64,000 bases of DNA from an uncultured Spartobacteria bacterium. Lineage in GTDB: Bacteria; Verrucomicrobiota; Verrucomicrobiia; Chthoniobacterales; Chthoniobacteraceae. Where the stretch lies: contig CAIRYQ010000006.1 in the NCBI GenBank assembly GCA_903882875.1, positions 26,977 through 90,976 on the forward strand, in the 5' to 3' direction. Of the stretch, positions 1-7,516 are shown in pieces. The notes beneath the pieces were generated by a model. The model saw only the letters and a program-made list of their open reading frames with translations. It was not told where the DNA came from and did no database searches. Each line of letters starts with the position of its first letter. Position 1 is the first letter of the stretch. The position numbers were made by a program, and so were the translations under genes.

Positions 1-333
1 GTAGTAGGCGTCCTCAGTGTCGGCGAACACGACGCGGGCACCGGTCTGAGTGATCGTCTCGGAACTCGCGATCCAGGAGTTTGCCGTGGTGATCACTTCG
101 TCGCCCGCGCCGATTCCGAGCTGCTTGAGGACGATGTAAATCGAGTCGGTGCCGTTCGCGCAGGAGATGCAATGCTTCACGCCATAATCGGCTGCATAGG
201 TCTTTTCGAAATTCTCCACAAACCGCCCACGGATGAAGGCGGACTCGGCGATCACTGCGGCGATGGCTTCATCAATCTGCGGCTTAATGGCCAGATACTG
301 GGCGTGGAGGTCGAAAAGTGGAACGCGTTTCAC
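1..333 (-). CDS. DegT/DnrJ/EryC1/StrS-family sugar aminotransferase, N-terminal part
   Basis: PLP-dependent aminotransferase that would add an amino group to a keto-sugar nucleotide. Only the first ~111 residues are in the window. The translation begins VKRVPLFDLHAQY and contains FIRGRFVENFEK and CISCANGTDSIY, which match the N-terminal block and the cofactor-binding GTxSL-like region of the family, followed by GDEVITTANSW. The start is taken as GTG at 333. It lies 30 bp after the stop of the upstream HAD gene, and the frame is closed by that TGA, so no earlier start is possible apart from non-standard codons. It is the last gene visible in a minus-strand operon that also holds a Gfo/Idh/MocA sugar dehydrogenase, a pairing known from 3-amino-sugar pathways (WlbA/WlbC type). 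The exact substrate cannot be read. Confidence 0.85.
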   Translation of the reverse strand, partial: MKRVPLFDLHAQYLAIKPQIDEAIAAVIAESAFIRGRFVENFEKTYAADYGVKHCISCANGTDSIYIVLKQLGIGAGDEVITTANSWIASSETITQTGARVVFADTEDAYY

Positions 334-363
334 GATTTCAGGATGCGGTGGGAAGGAGACATC

Positions 364-1005
364 TCAGAGGCCGACTGTCGTGGCAACATCATTGATACCC
401 GCGAGGATGAAATCCGGTTCGAGCAGCCGCAGCGAATCTTCCACGCCCATTCCGGTGAGCACGGCTGCGGTGCGGCATCCGAGCGCCTTCCCCGCGCGGA
501 TGTCGGTGGCCATGTCGCCGATGAACCAAGAGGCTGAAAAATCACAGTCCGGTAGAGCTTCACGGACGAGTCCTACCTTCACCTGCCACGCCTCACGCTG
601 CGGATCATGCCCGGACAATACCAAGTCCAAATGCTCCGCCAGCCCGGTGTGGGACAGTTGCCAGGCGAGCGCATGCGGATCGCGGCGCAAAGTCACGAGC
701 ACCACTCGGCCAGCGTTGCGTACCCTTCGCAGAAGGCCCGGCACGCCGTCGAAAATTGTATCGAAGGCCAGCCATTCAGGATGCTCCACCCGTTCCAGGA
801 ATCCTGATTCATAGCGGGCGAGCAGAGATTCCGCGCCGGTCCAGGAAAGAATGTCGCAAGTCTTGAGGCCGCCGCGGCGCAATCGCCAGTAATCGTCCTT
901 TCCCATCGGCTTGTGGCCGTTTTCACGGAGGAGATGGCTGTAGATCCGGTGAAACTTCTCCGACACATCGAGCAGTGTGCCATCCAGATCACAGAAGACG
1001 GTCAC
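364..1005 (-). CDS. HAD-superfamily phosphatase
   Basis: Small-molecule phosphatase of the haloacid dehalogenase superfamily, phosphoglycolate phosphatase-like, about 213 residues. Motif I is FCDLDGTLLDV at the N-terminus (nucleophile Asp and acid/base Asp two residues on). A helical cap follows, then motif II VLVTLRRD, and a C-terminal GDMATDIRAGKALGCRT carrying the Mg-binding acidic pair. The frame is open upstream to a TTG at 1035, but I prefer GTG at 1005. It overlaps the TGA of the methyltransferase gene by four bases (GTGA), a usual sign of translational coupling, and puts motif I right after the start. Its place inside a surface-sugar operon suggests a sugar-phosphate substrate, but this is inference. 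Confidence 0.85.
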   Translation of the reverse strand: MTVFCDLDGTLLDVSEKFHRIYSHLLRENGHKPMGKDDYWRLRRGGLKTCDILSWTGAESLLARYESGFLERVEHPEWLAFDTIFDGVPGLLRRVRNAGRVVLVTLRRDPHALAWQLSHTGLAEHLDLVLSGHDPQREAWQVKVGLVREALPDCDFSASWFIGDMATDIRAGKALGCRTAAVLTGMGVEDSLRLLEPDFILAGINDVATTVGL

Positions 1006-1754
1006 TTTCGACAAATGGCGAAAAGATTGGAGCAAAGGCCGGCGTCAGCCTCCAAGCTTACCTCAAAAATGGCGTCCAACAGCTCACGTGGCCAGCCTTT
1101 CATCTGCGCCTGGGAAACGAGCTTGATCATGAAGCCGCCGAGCTTCTCGATGGTGAAGCCTGCGGCGCGCAGATCGGCGGTGAATTCCGGGATGGAATAC
1201 ACGCGGCGGTGTCCCACGGTGATGTCCTGTTTGTTCAGCGCATTGGTTGCCTGGAGGAGTCCCATCTTTACACCGATGCGGCGGTGCAGCGAGCCACAGT
1301 GGGGCACAGTTACGAATGCGGTGCCGCCGACCTTCAGCCACTGCCACGCCTGCCTCATCACCTCCACCGGATGTTCGACGTGTTCCAGCACATGCGTGGC
1401 GATGGCCACGTCCACAGGCTGGGCGGGTGTGAATGCTTCGAAAAGTGAATGCACCGCATTGACATTTTCAGGCGCGATTTTGCAGAAGTCCTTCGTAAGG
1501 GCGGCGGATCCTTCGACGACCGTGAGGTGGGCGACGTGCGGCGCGAGACCGGAGGCAGCGGCACCCTCGCCGACACCCATCATCACCGCATGGGCATTAC
1601 TCAGGCCGAGCTCTCCGCGATGCTTCAGGATGGTCTGGAGGTCATAGTAAGCCGTGATATCTCGGTTTAGCTCCCCGGCCTCGGTTCGATACAGCTTTGC
1701 CGCCTCGTCGAGCCGCTGCGCTTCACTGTTCGTGGATTGAGTGTCGGGATTCAT
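1002..1754 (-). CDS. SAM-dependent methyltransferase (class I)
   Basis: Predicted cytoplasmic methyltransferase of 250 residues. The SAM-binding fold is visible as a degenerate motif I (VMMGVGEGAAASGL), the acidic strand end VVEGSAAL, and VDVAIATHVLEHVEHP followed by LKVGGTAFVTVPH. The latter pair is the typical Methyltransf_11/23 signature for enzymes acting on sugars or small molecules. The first ~40 residues are a polar helix rich in Glu and Arg. It starts five bases downstream of the epimerase stop codon and overlaps the next gene by four bases, so it is part of a tight operon for glycan or nucleotide-sugar synthesis. Probably modifies a sugar or a glycan end, but the acceptor is unknown. 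Confidence 0.8.
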   Translation of the reverse strand: MNPDTQSTNSEAQRLDEAAKLYRTEAGELNRDITAYYDLQTILKHRGELGLSNAHAVMMGVGEGAAASGLAPHVAHLTVVEGSAALTKDFCKIAPENVNAVHSLFEAFTPAQPVDVAIATHVLEHVEHPVEVMRQAWQWLKVGGTAFVTVPHCGSLHRRIGVKMGLLQATNALNKQDITVGHRRVYSIPEFTADLRAAGFTIEKLGGFMIKLVSQAQMKGWPRELLDAIFEVSLEADAGLCSNLFAICRK

Positions 1755-1759
1755 GGTCT

Positions 1760-2695
1760 CTACTTATCGAAACTGCGTGCCGAAGAGGGCGGCAAGCAAA
1801 AATTGGCCAAGCCGCGCAGGGTCCGTTCAAGGGCGGTAGTAAAATTTGAAAGCGGTGTGTCGTGCGTAGCGGCATTCAGTTTTTCAATGTTAAAGCGGTA
1901 GTTCACCAAAGCTTTCCTGCGCGGACGGTGCTCAACGACGAATTCACGACCTGTAATGCCGGACAAAGTGCGAATGACATCGTTCAACGACCTGCTCGTT
2001 CCTGACGCCACATTGAACACACCGCAGGCGTTCCCGTTCTCGATGAGAGCTGCAAGCAGCGCGGCTGCATCCTCCACAAACAGAAAGTCACGCAGGTCGC
2101 TGCCATCTCCGTACAATTCGATGCGCGAGCCGGCTCCGATACTCCGGAGCACATTGGGAATGAACTTTTGCGATGAATCCCCGGGGCCAAAGACCTGTGT
2201 GAGCCTAGCAGTAATGCAGGGCACCGCATGACTCTGAGCCCATTCGCGACAAAGCTCCTCTGTCTTCAGTTTGGATCGCGCATACAGGCTAAGAGGAGCG
2301 ATTGGCGATGTCTCGCTTAGTATGGCATCGCCTGTGGGCGGCGCATAGACATCCAGGGTGCTAAGGTGAATGATGCGTCCCGGGAGCGCGTCTAGGGCGT
2401 TCAGGAGGTTAAAGGTGAGGGTGATGTTCGATTCAAAGACTTGAGGCTGTTGTATGCCAACGGTCGCGGCCGGTGTTACTGCAGCAGCGTGGACGACTGC
2501 GCCAAAGCATTCGTCGCGCAGAGTGTCGGCGGTAGCAGACAGGTCTAGCAGGTCTGCCACCAAAGTTCTGACCTTCGGCGACGGCGATGGTGAGGCATCT
2601 CGTGCCAAGGCAGTTACCTCATGGTTATGACCCGCAAGTTTCGCAATAAGTGCCCGACCTGCGAATCCGGTTGCGCCGGTGACAAGAATCTTCAT
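1760..2695 (-). CDS. NAD-dependent sugar epimerase/dehydratase (extended SDR)
   Basis: Extended short-chain dehydrogenase of 311 residues. The Rossmann motif TGATGFAG is at residues 6-13 and the catalytic Tyr-Lys pair lies in SLYARSKLK with an upstream HLSTLDVYAP serine/threonine strand. GDGSDLRDFLFVEDAA is the usual C-terminal substrate-domain motif of nucleotide-sugar epimerases such as GalE and RfbB. The ATG at 2695 is chosen because it overlaps the stop of the ATP-grasp gene by four bases (ATGA) and places the Rossmann motif at the N-terminus. A longer frame upstream (to 2791) lies wholly inside the preceding gene. Expected role: epimerisation, reduction or dehydration of an NDP-sugar for a surface polysaccharide. 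Confidence 0.88.
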   Translation of the reverse strand: MKILVTGATGFAGRALIAKLAGHNHEVTALARDASPSPSPKVRTLVADLLDLSATADTLRDECFGAVVHAAAVTPAATVGIQQPQVFESNITLTFNLLNALDALPGRIIHLSTLDVYAPPTGDAILSETSPIAPLSLYARSKLKTEELCREWAQSHAVPCITARLTQVFGPGDSSQKFIPNVLRSIGAGSRIELYGDGSDLRDFLFVEDAAALLAALIENGNACGVFNVASGTSRSLNDVIRTLSGITGREFVVEHRPRRKALVNYRFNIEKLNAATHDTPLSNFTTALERTLRGLANFCLPPSSARSFDK

Positions 2696-3783
2696 CCTTG
2701 CCTCGCGATACGCGCCCATAATGCTTGTTCGCAGGCGTCTATCTCGCTCATCGTGATGAGCACGGGCTTGCAGTCCATCCCGCGCACCCACGCGAGCCCC
2801 GGCGGTAGCGGATTGATTCTTTTTTCCAGCGGCGGCAGGGGCTCGCCATAGCCGAGCTTTACATAGATATAAGGCATGTTCAGTCCCGCGGCGGTGAAAA
2901 AATAATGCGTGGTGAAGAACCGGCCAATGTTAATCTCGGTCAGGTTCGGCATGCCTTTCTGATCAAAGGTCAGATCCACGCCAAAGATTCCATTTGGCTT
3001 GTCCGCGACTGCGCGGACTGCCCGTTGTGCGAGATCATCAAGCACCGGATCGGAGACTGTCACTCCGGTGCCGGTGATGCCGGTGACGCCGGAGGGAGCG
3101 CGGTTTCCAAATTCCCAATAGAGCCGTTTCCTGCCCTGGGCCACGACGAGTTCACCATCATGCCAAATAGACTGCCAGGTGATGCTCTCCGGCCTTAGGC
3201 ACTCTGCGGCGGTGAAATTTCCCCAGCCTTTGTGCAAATCAATCCAGCGGACAGATGTTTCAAAGTCGTCCGTGGGGAGCGAGCCGCGGCCTGCCGAACC
3301 GCGGATCTCCCGCAGCCATAGTTTCGGACCAACACGGCGGAAGGCTTCCTTTAAGTCCTCCGCATTGTGCAGCATCATCGTCGCGGGCACAGGGACGCCG
3401 GCCTGGCTCCATCGCTCATAGCTCAGGAACTTGTTCTCACAGATATCAATGCTTTCGTGAGAGGGGAGAAAAGTGCGCACGCCGAGCTTGTCGCGCAGGG
3501 CGGAGATGGTGAGCATTTCATAGCTCATCTGGCAGTGGATGAACTCGACGCCCGTTTCCTTTACGATGTCCTGAAGCACACCAATGTAGGCTGGATCCTT
3601 GGCCTTTGGGACCAGGAATTTTTGATCGGTCTCGGCACGCTGGAGCGTGAACTTATTGGCATCTATGCCGACAAGGTGGAATGGCTCGGGGGCATCGCGA
3701 AGTGAACGGACGAAATTGGTGGCCGGCGAACCGCCTGCGGAGGTGACGAGGATGCGTTTCACGGTCGTATCAAGCTTGCTCAT
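2692..3783 (-). CDS. ATP-grasp-domain protein, carbamoyl-phosphate-synthase-like
   Basis: 363-residue protein with the fold of ATP-grasp ligases. An N-terminal pre-ATP-grasp Rossmann-like part (RILVTSAGGSPATNFVRSL) is followed by an ATP-grasp region containing ENKFLSYERWSQAGVPVP and KLWLREIRGSAGRGS (phosphate-binding loop). DLTFDQKGMPNLTEINIGRF is the conserved metal-binding strand with its Glu-Ile-Asn. Such proteins sit in polysaccharide clusters and are thought to join an amino acid or other carboxylate to a sugar amine. That would fit the aminotransferase in this operon, but the substrates are unknown. Start ATG 3783 overlaps the upstream oxidoreductase gene by 14 bp. Confidence 0.8.
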   Translation of the reverse strand: MSKLDTTVKRILVTSAGGSPATNFVRSLRDAPEPFHLVGIDANKFTLQRAETDQKFLVPKAKDPAYIGVLQDIVKETGVEFIHCQMSYEMLTISALRDKLGVRTFLPSHESIDICENKFLSYERWSQAGVPVPATMMLHNAEDLKEAFRRVGPKLWLREIRGSAGRGSLPTDDFETSVRWIDLHKGWGNFTAAECLRPESITWQSIWHDGELVVAQGRKRLYWEFGNRAPSGVTGITGTGVTVSDPVLDDLAQRAVRAVADKPNGIFGVDLTFDQKGMPNLTEINIGRFFTTHYFFTAAGLNMPYIYVKLGYGEPLPPLEKRINPLPPGLAWVRGMDCKPVLITMSEIDACEQALWARIARQG

Positions 3784-4813
3784 CCGCAACACACTGGATG
3801 CGCTGGCCGCCGCTGCGCTGGCTCCGGTCAACGGCATCGAGCACTGCCACGGTGTCGCGGGCATGCCATCCATCAGTGAGCGGCCTTGCGCCTTTGAGGA
3901 TACAGTCTATAAAATGTTCACACTCCACGCGCAGGGGCTCCCTGCGCTCAAAGGCGGGCATGATGACGTCGCCGTGCTGGGGTTTCCACGCATGGATCGG
4001 CTGATCAAAAGGGAGGCCGTCGCGCTTCACCTTTTCAAAGCCTTTGTTGTAGATCGTGATAGGGTTCTCCGAGATATCGTCATAGACAATCATCTTTCGT
4101 GACCCCACGACGGTTAGCCTGCGCACCTTATTAGGATCCAGCCAGCTAACATGGATGGTGCCGGTGACTCGGTTGGCCCATTCCAATGTTGCGAAGGTGA
4201 CATCCTCGATGCCCGGCTGGAGGTAATCCACGCCGCGTGCCGACACGGCGGCAGGCAAAAGGCCGTTCATCAGGTAAAGCATGATGCTCACGTCGTGCGG
4301 CGCGAGGTTCCACCACGCGTTCACATCCTGGCGGAGCTGTCCCAGATTGAGCCGCTGGCTGTAGCAGTAATAGACATCGCCGATGTCGCCGATGTCGATC
4401 GCGGCCTTCATGTAGCGCACCGACGCGTTATAGAGGAAGGTGTGGCCGACCATGAGCACTTTGCCCTTATTGTCTGCAAGCGCCGCGAGGCGATTTGCAT
4501 CGGCGACGTTGGTGGTCAGCGGTTTTTCCACAAGGACGTGTTTCCCGGCATTCAGGAACCGCTCAACCAATCCGGCATGGGTCGCCGCCGGTGTCGCGAT
4601 GACCGCTGCGTCCACAGCCGGATCGTTGAGGACGGCCTCGACATCCGCGCAGGTTTTTGTGTTCGGAAAGTTTGCCTCGACGAAGGTACGCCGGGCCGGA
4701 CTCGCGTCCGCCACCCACTTTACCGAGCAGTTCGACAGGGATGAAAATACCCGCAACAAATTCGGCCCCCAATAGCCGCAGCCCACTTGGGCAACTGTGA
4801 TTGATTTGTTCAT
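3770..4813 (-). CDS. Gfo/Idh/MocA-family oxidoreductase (possible NDP-sugar 3-dehydrogenase)
   Basis: 347-residue NAD(P)-dependent dehydrogenase. The Rossmann motif VGCGYWGPNLLRVF is at residues 10-23. VIATPAATH, HVLVEKPLTTN (the conserved EKP with catalytic Lys) and NLAPHDVSIMLYL follow in the expected order. The combination VGCGYWGPN, EKPLTT and APHDVSI resembles WlbA/WbpB-type UDP-GlcNAc(A) 3-dehydrogenases, and a DegT aminotransferase lies in the same operon, as in UDP-2,3-diacetamido-sugar synthesis. It is the first gene of the operon visible here. 107 bp separate it from the next minus-strand gene upstream, and a promoter is presumed there. Family assignment is firm; the substrate is inferred. 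Confidence 0.88.
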   Translation of the reverse strand: MNKSITVAQVGCGYWGPNLLRVFSSLSNCSVKWVADASPARRTFVEANFPNTKTCADVEAVLNDPAVDAAVIATPAATHAGLVERFLNAGKHVLVEKPLTTNVADANRLAALADNKGKVLMVGHTFLYNASVRYMKAAIDIGDIGDVYYCYSQRLNLGQLRQDVNAWWNLAPHDVSIMLYLMNGLLPAAVSARGVDYLQPGIEDVTFATLEWANRVTGTIHVSWLDPNKVRRLTVVGSRKMIVYDDISENPITIYNKGFEKVKRDGLPFDQPIHAWKPQHGDVIMPAFERREPLRVECEHFIDCILKGARPLTDGWHARDTVAVLDAVDRSQRSGGQRIQCVADEQA

Positions 4814-4920
4814 CGGGCACCCCTACTAGGGAAATCACCCGCGTCAAAGCCCGAATTGACCGAGTGTGGCCCATGACGGATGGCGTCAACCTTTGGCCTT
4901 AGGCTCAAGAGCCCGGCGTC

Positions 4921-5667
4921 CTAAAAATCGCTGCACCCCGTCGGCCAGCTTTCCTGGGGCACGTAACCGAGCAGCTTCTCCGCGGAGGATAGATCAAACT
5001 TCGCCTGCACGAGCGCGCGGCTCACGCCGTACACGATTGCGTGGCGCACGCTTTCCGGCGCTTCGACGGCGCACGCAAAGAAACGCCCCACGTCGCCGGG
5101 GCTGAAATACACGTCGCGGAAATGCTCGCTCGCCGCGATTTCCGAGACCTGCTCCGGCGTGCGGGGGCACCAGCCGAGCCGCGCGGTGATCACGCTCATG
5201 CCGTGCATTTCCACAAACGTCCGGCCGATGGATTCCATGAACATTTTCGTCGCGGCGTACCACGCCTTCGGGCTCACGGGATCCTCGGGCCGGATCGGAA
5301 AGGGCCCCGTGAACTGCTGCCACCAGTTCACCTGCCCGGAACTTGCAAGCACCATGCGCTTCACGCCCGCGCAGCGCGCCGCTTCCATCGTGTGGAAGAG
5401 GCCCGTGATGTTGTTCGGCAGCAGGCTCGCGAGAAAGTCGTCGTCGTCCGGCGTCGCCGCGAGGTGGATGACGCACTCGATTTTTTCCATCGCGCGATCC
5501 AGCGCGGCGCGATCGGCGAGCGTGCCGATCACGCAATCGTCGAGCCCGCGTGTCGGCGTGAGATCAAAGCCGCGCACGATGTGGCCGCGGCGCAGCAGTT
5601 CCGCGACGGCGGCGCGGCCGACTCTTCCCGATGAACCGGTGACAAGGACGCGGACAGGTTTGTTCAT
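4921..5667 (-). CDS. NAD(P)-dependent epimerase/dehydratase, uronate-dehydrogenase-like
   Basis: 248-residue short-chain dehydrogenase. It has the Rossmann motif TGSSGRVG at residues 10-17, the strand CVIHLAATPDDDDF, and the catalytic WYAATKMFMES (Tyr-x-x-x-Lys). The length and the HLAATPDDD and ATKMF motifs resemble uronate dehydrogenases and related small sugar dehydrogenases. It follows the thuA-like gene by 50 bp on the same strand and is probably co-transcribed with yajQ and thuA. Likely acts on a sugar or uronic acid. The substrate is not determined by sequence. Confidence 0.8.
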   Translation of the reverse strand: MNKPVRVLVTGSSGRVGRAAVAELLRRGHIVRGFDLTPTRGLDDCVIGTLADRAALDRAMEKIECVIHLAATPDDDDFLASLLPNNITGLFHTMEAARCAGVKRMVLASSGQVNWWQQFTGPFPIRPEDPVSPKAWYAATKMFMESIGRTFVEMHGMSVITARLGWCPRTPEQVSEIAASEHFRDVYFSPGDVGRFFACAVEAPESVRHAIVYGVSRALVQAKFDLSSAEKLLGYVPQESWPTGCSDF

Positions 5668-5717
5668 GCGACAGCGGATACGCGGATGACACGGCGCGCG
5701 CGATTTTTTTCGGCGCG

Positions 5718-6607
5718 CTACTTTTTCTCCGGCACCGCGAGCCAGCGCACGGCATTCTCCACGACGCGCAACGGTTCGGCCTGCTGATACACGGGATATG
5801 TTTCGTGGCCGGGGCGGAAAAGATCACGCGGCCCTTGCCCACCCGCCACACGCAGCCGCTGCGGAAGTGCTCGCCCTTGTCCCATTTTTCCTCGAAGACG
5901 ACCGCGTCCGGCGAGGGGACGTGGAAGGGCTCGGTGTACATTTCCGTCTGCTTCACGTCCCACATGCGCGGCAGTCCGGCGGCGAGCGGATGCTCGGGCA
6001 GCAGCGTCGTCATGTGGCTTGGCGCACCGTCCGCGCGCCACGCGGGGAAGACGCACTGCGGCAACGTGAGCCGCCATTTGCCTACGTCCATTTTTTCGAG
6101 GAAAGGCGTGAGCTCTGTGTCGGCCTTCACCAGGCGGCCGATGGGGGCGGCGTTCGCGAATTCGATCAGTGCGTCCGTGCGTTCGGCGGCGGGAATCTGC
6201 GCGAGCGCATCGGCCTTCGCGCGCTCCTGCATGAGCCGCACGAACGGCTTTGCCCAGTGCGCGGAGTGCAGCGCGACGAGGCCGAGCCTGCCGTCCTGCA
6301 CACGCTGCACCACGCGTTCGGCAAATTCGTCCTTCACGTCGCGGTGCTTCTGGTGGCCCCACCAGATCACGACATCCGTCGCGTCGAGCGTCGCTGCGTC
6401 GAGCCCCTGTTCGGGCGACGCGGGATTCACGGGATTCACGGAAATGCCGGGCAATTTTTCAAGATGCGCGCCGATCGTTTCGCCGAGGAATTTTCCGCCG
6501 TAGGCCGTCTTTTGCGTCGGCTGCTGCTCGTCCCAGACGAGCACGCGGATCGGATCGGCGGCGAATGCGGACGCGGAGAAAAATGCGGCGAGGAGCGTGA
6601 GTTTCAT
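5718..6607 (-). pseudogene. ThuA-domain protein with a one-base frameshift
   Basis: Exported ThuA (trehalose-utilisation-type, glutamine-amidotransferase-like fold) protein. The start is ATG 6607, with signal peptide MKLTLLAAFFSASAFAA, then IRVLVWDEQQ, DVVIWWGHQKHRD and LVALHSAHW. After GKGRVIF the reading frame is lost. The family-typical continuation RPGHETYPVYQQAEPLR, ending WLAVPEKK at 5718, lies in the next frame. One extra T in the run at 5818-5821 (A on the plus strand) would restore the frame as IFFRPGHETYP. Without it the frame runs on into the next gene as Arg/Pro-rich nonsense to 5564. Either a single-base sequencing error in a homopolymer or a recent inactivation. Neighbours are yajQ (20 bp upstream) and a sugar dehydrogenase (50 bp downstream). 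Confidence 0.85.
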
Positions 6608-6627
6608 TGGGAGAAAAATGGATGCGC

Positions 6628-7119
6628 TCAGTCGCGGAAATTCCCGAACTGCAAGCCCACCTCGAATTCCGAGGAGCGGCAAAATGCGATCACTTCCTGC
6701 AATTCGTCGCGGCTCTTTCCTGTCACGCGGATCTGCCGATCCTGCAGCGCGCTCTGCACTTTCAGCCCGCGCTCCTTGATGGCCCGGATGATCTCCTTCG
6801 CCTTTTCGCCATCGAGCCCCTGCTTGATCACGAGATCCTGCGTGGCGTGGCCGAGCGGCGAGATTGCGGGATCCTTGCGTTCGACATTGCGGAGATCCAC
6901 GCCGCGCTTCGAGAGCTTGCCGACGACGATGTCGTGCAGACTTTTCAGCCGGCTCGCGTCCTCGGCGGAGAGTTTGATTTTCGATTCCTTCTCATCAAGT
7001 TCGATCGCGGCTTTTGATCCTTTGAAATCGAACCGGTTCGCGAGTTCCTTGCGGGCCTGGTTGATGGCGTTGTCGAGTTCCTGCTTGTCCACTTCCGAAG
7101 TGATGTCGAATGAAGGCAT
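6628..7119 (-). CDS. yajQ: YajQ-family nucleotide-binding protein (UPF0234)
   Basis: 163-residue cytoplasmic protein of the YajQ family. Members of the family bind nucleic acid or nucleotides, and one Xanthomonas member is a cyclic-di-GMP effector. It begins MPSFDITSEVDKQELDNA and keeps the family blocks RFDFKGSKAAIELDE, GVDLRNVERKD and VTGKSRDELQEVIAF. Its length is normal for the family. The ATG at 7119 is chosen because the frame five codons upstream adds nothing conserved. It is the first gene of a probable yajQ-thuA-epimerase transcription unit, divergent from the ammonium transporter. Confidence 0.93.
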   Translation of the reverse strand: MPSFDITSEVDKQELDNAINQARKELANRFDFKGSKAAIELDEKESKIKLSAEDASRLKSLHDIVVGKLSKRGVDLRNVERKDPAISPLGHATQDLVIKQGLDGEKAKEIIRAIKERGLKVQSALQDRQIRVTGKSRDELQEVIAFCRSSEFEVGLQFGNFRD

Positions 7120-7383
7120 GGCTGGAATGAACATCAGTCGCCGGATGAATGGAACTCCGAACCGCAGGGCGTGCGCCGGAAATCTGCGCGGGATCTTTCG
7201 CGTGCTTCTCTCGGATTCCCGGCAAATCCGTCACGATGAGCATCTGATCATTTTCCTGATTCGTCCGGGTGTCGCAATTTGCGCATATCCAGAAAAGATG
7301 GGCGTTTTTAGCCAGTCTGAAAGTGGGGTAAAAGTGGGGTTCTGAAGTATTTTCCCCTGTTGGTTGGCCTCGTTCGCATGGTT

Positions 7384-7399
7384 TGGCACAGGCGTTGCT
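7384..7399 (+). promoter_or_regulatory. Sigma-54 (RpoN) promoter of amtB-glnB
   Basis: TGGCACAGGCGTTGCT fits the -24/-12 consensus TGGCAC-N5-TTGCW exactly, with the invariant GG (7385-7386) and GC (7397-7398) twelve bases apart. Transcription would begin near 7410, giving a leader of about 107 nt before the amtB ATG at 7517. The genes behind it are nitrogen-control genes. The rest of the 397-bp gap between yajQ and amtB has no gene I can support. It contains a tandem AAAGTGGGGT direct repeat (about 7319-7341), roughly 50-60 bp upstream of the promoter, which could be an activator site. Confidence 0.85.
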
Positions 7400-7516
7400 A
7401 GTGGCCGACTGCCAGGCGACCGCCCCTGCTATCGCGCCAGTGTCCACCCTGTGGACGCTTTCACACAGCAAGGATGGAAGGCGGCATCAACAAACCAACA
7501 TTATCCCACAACAAGC

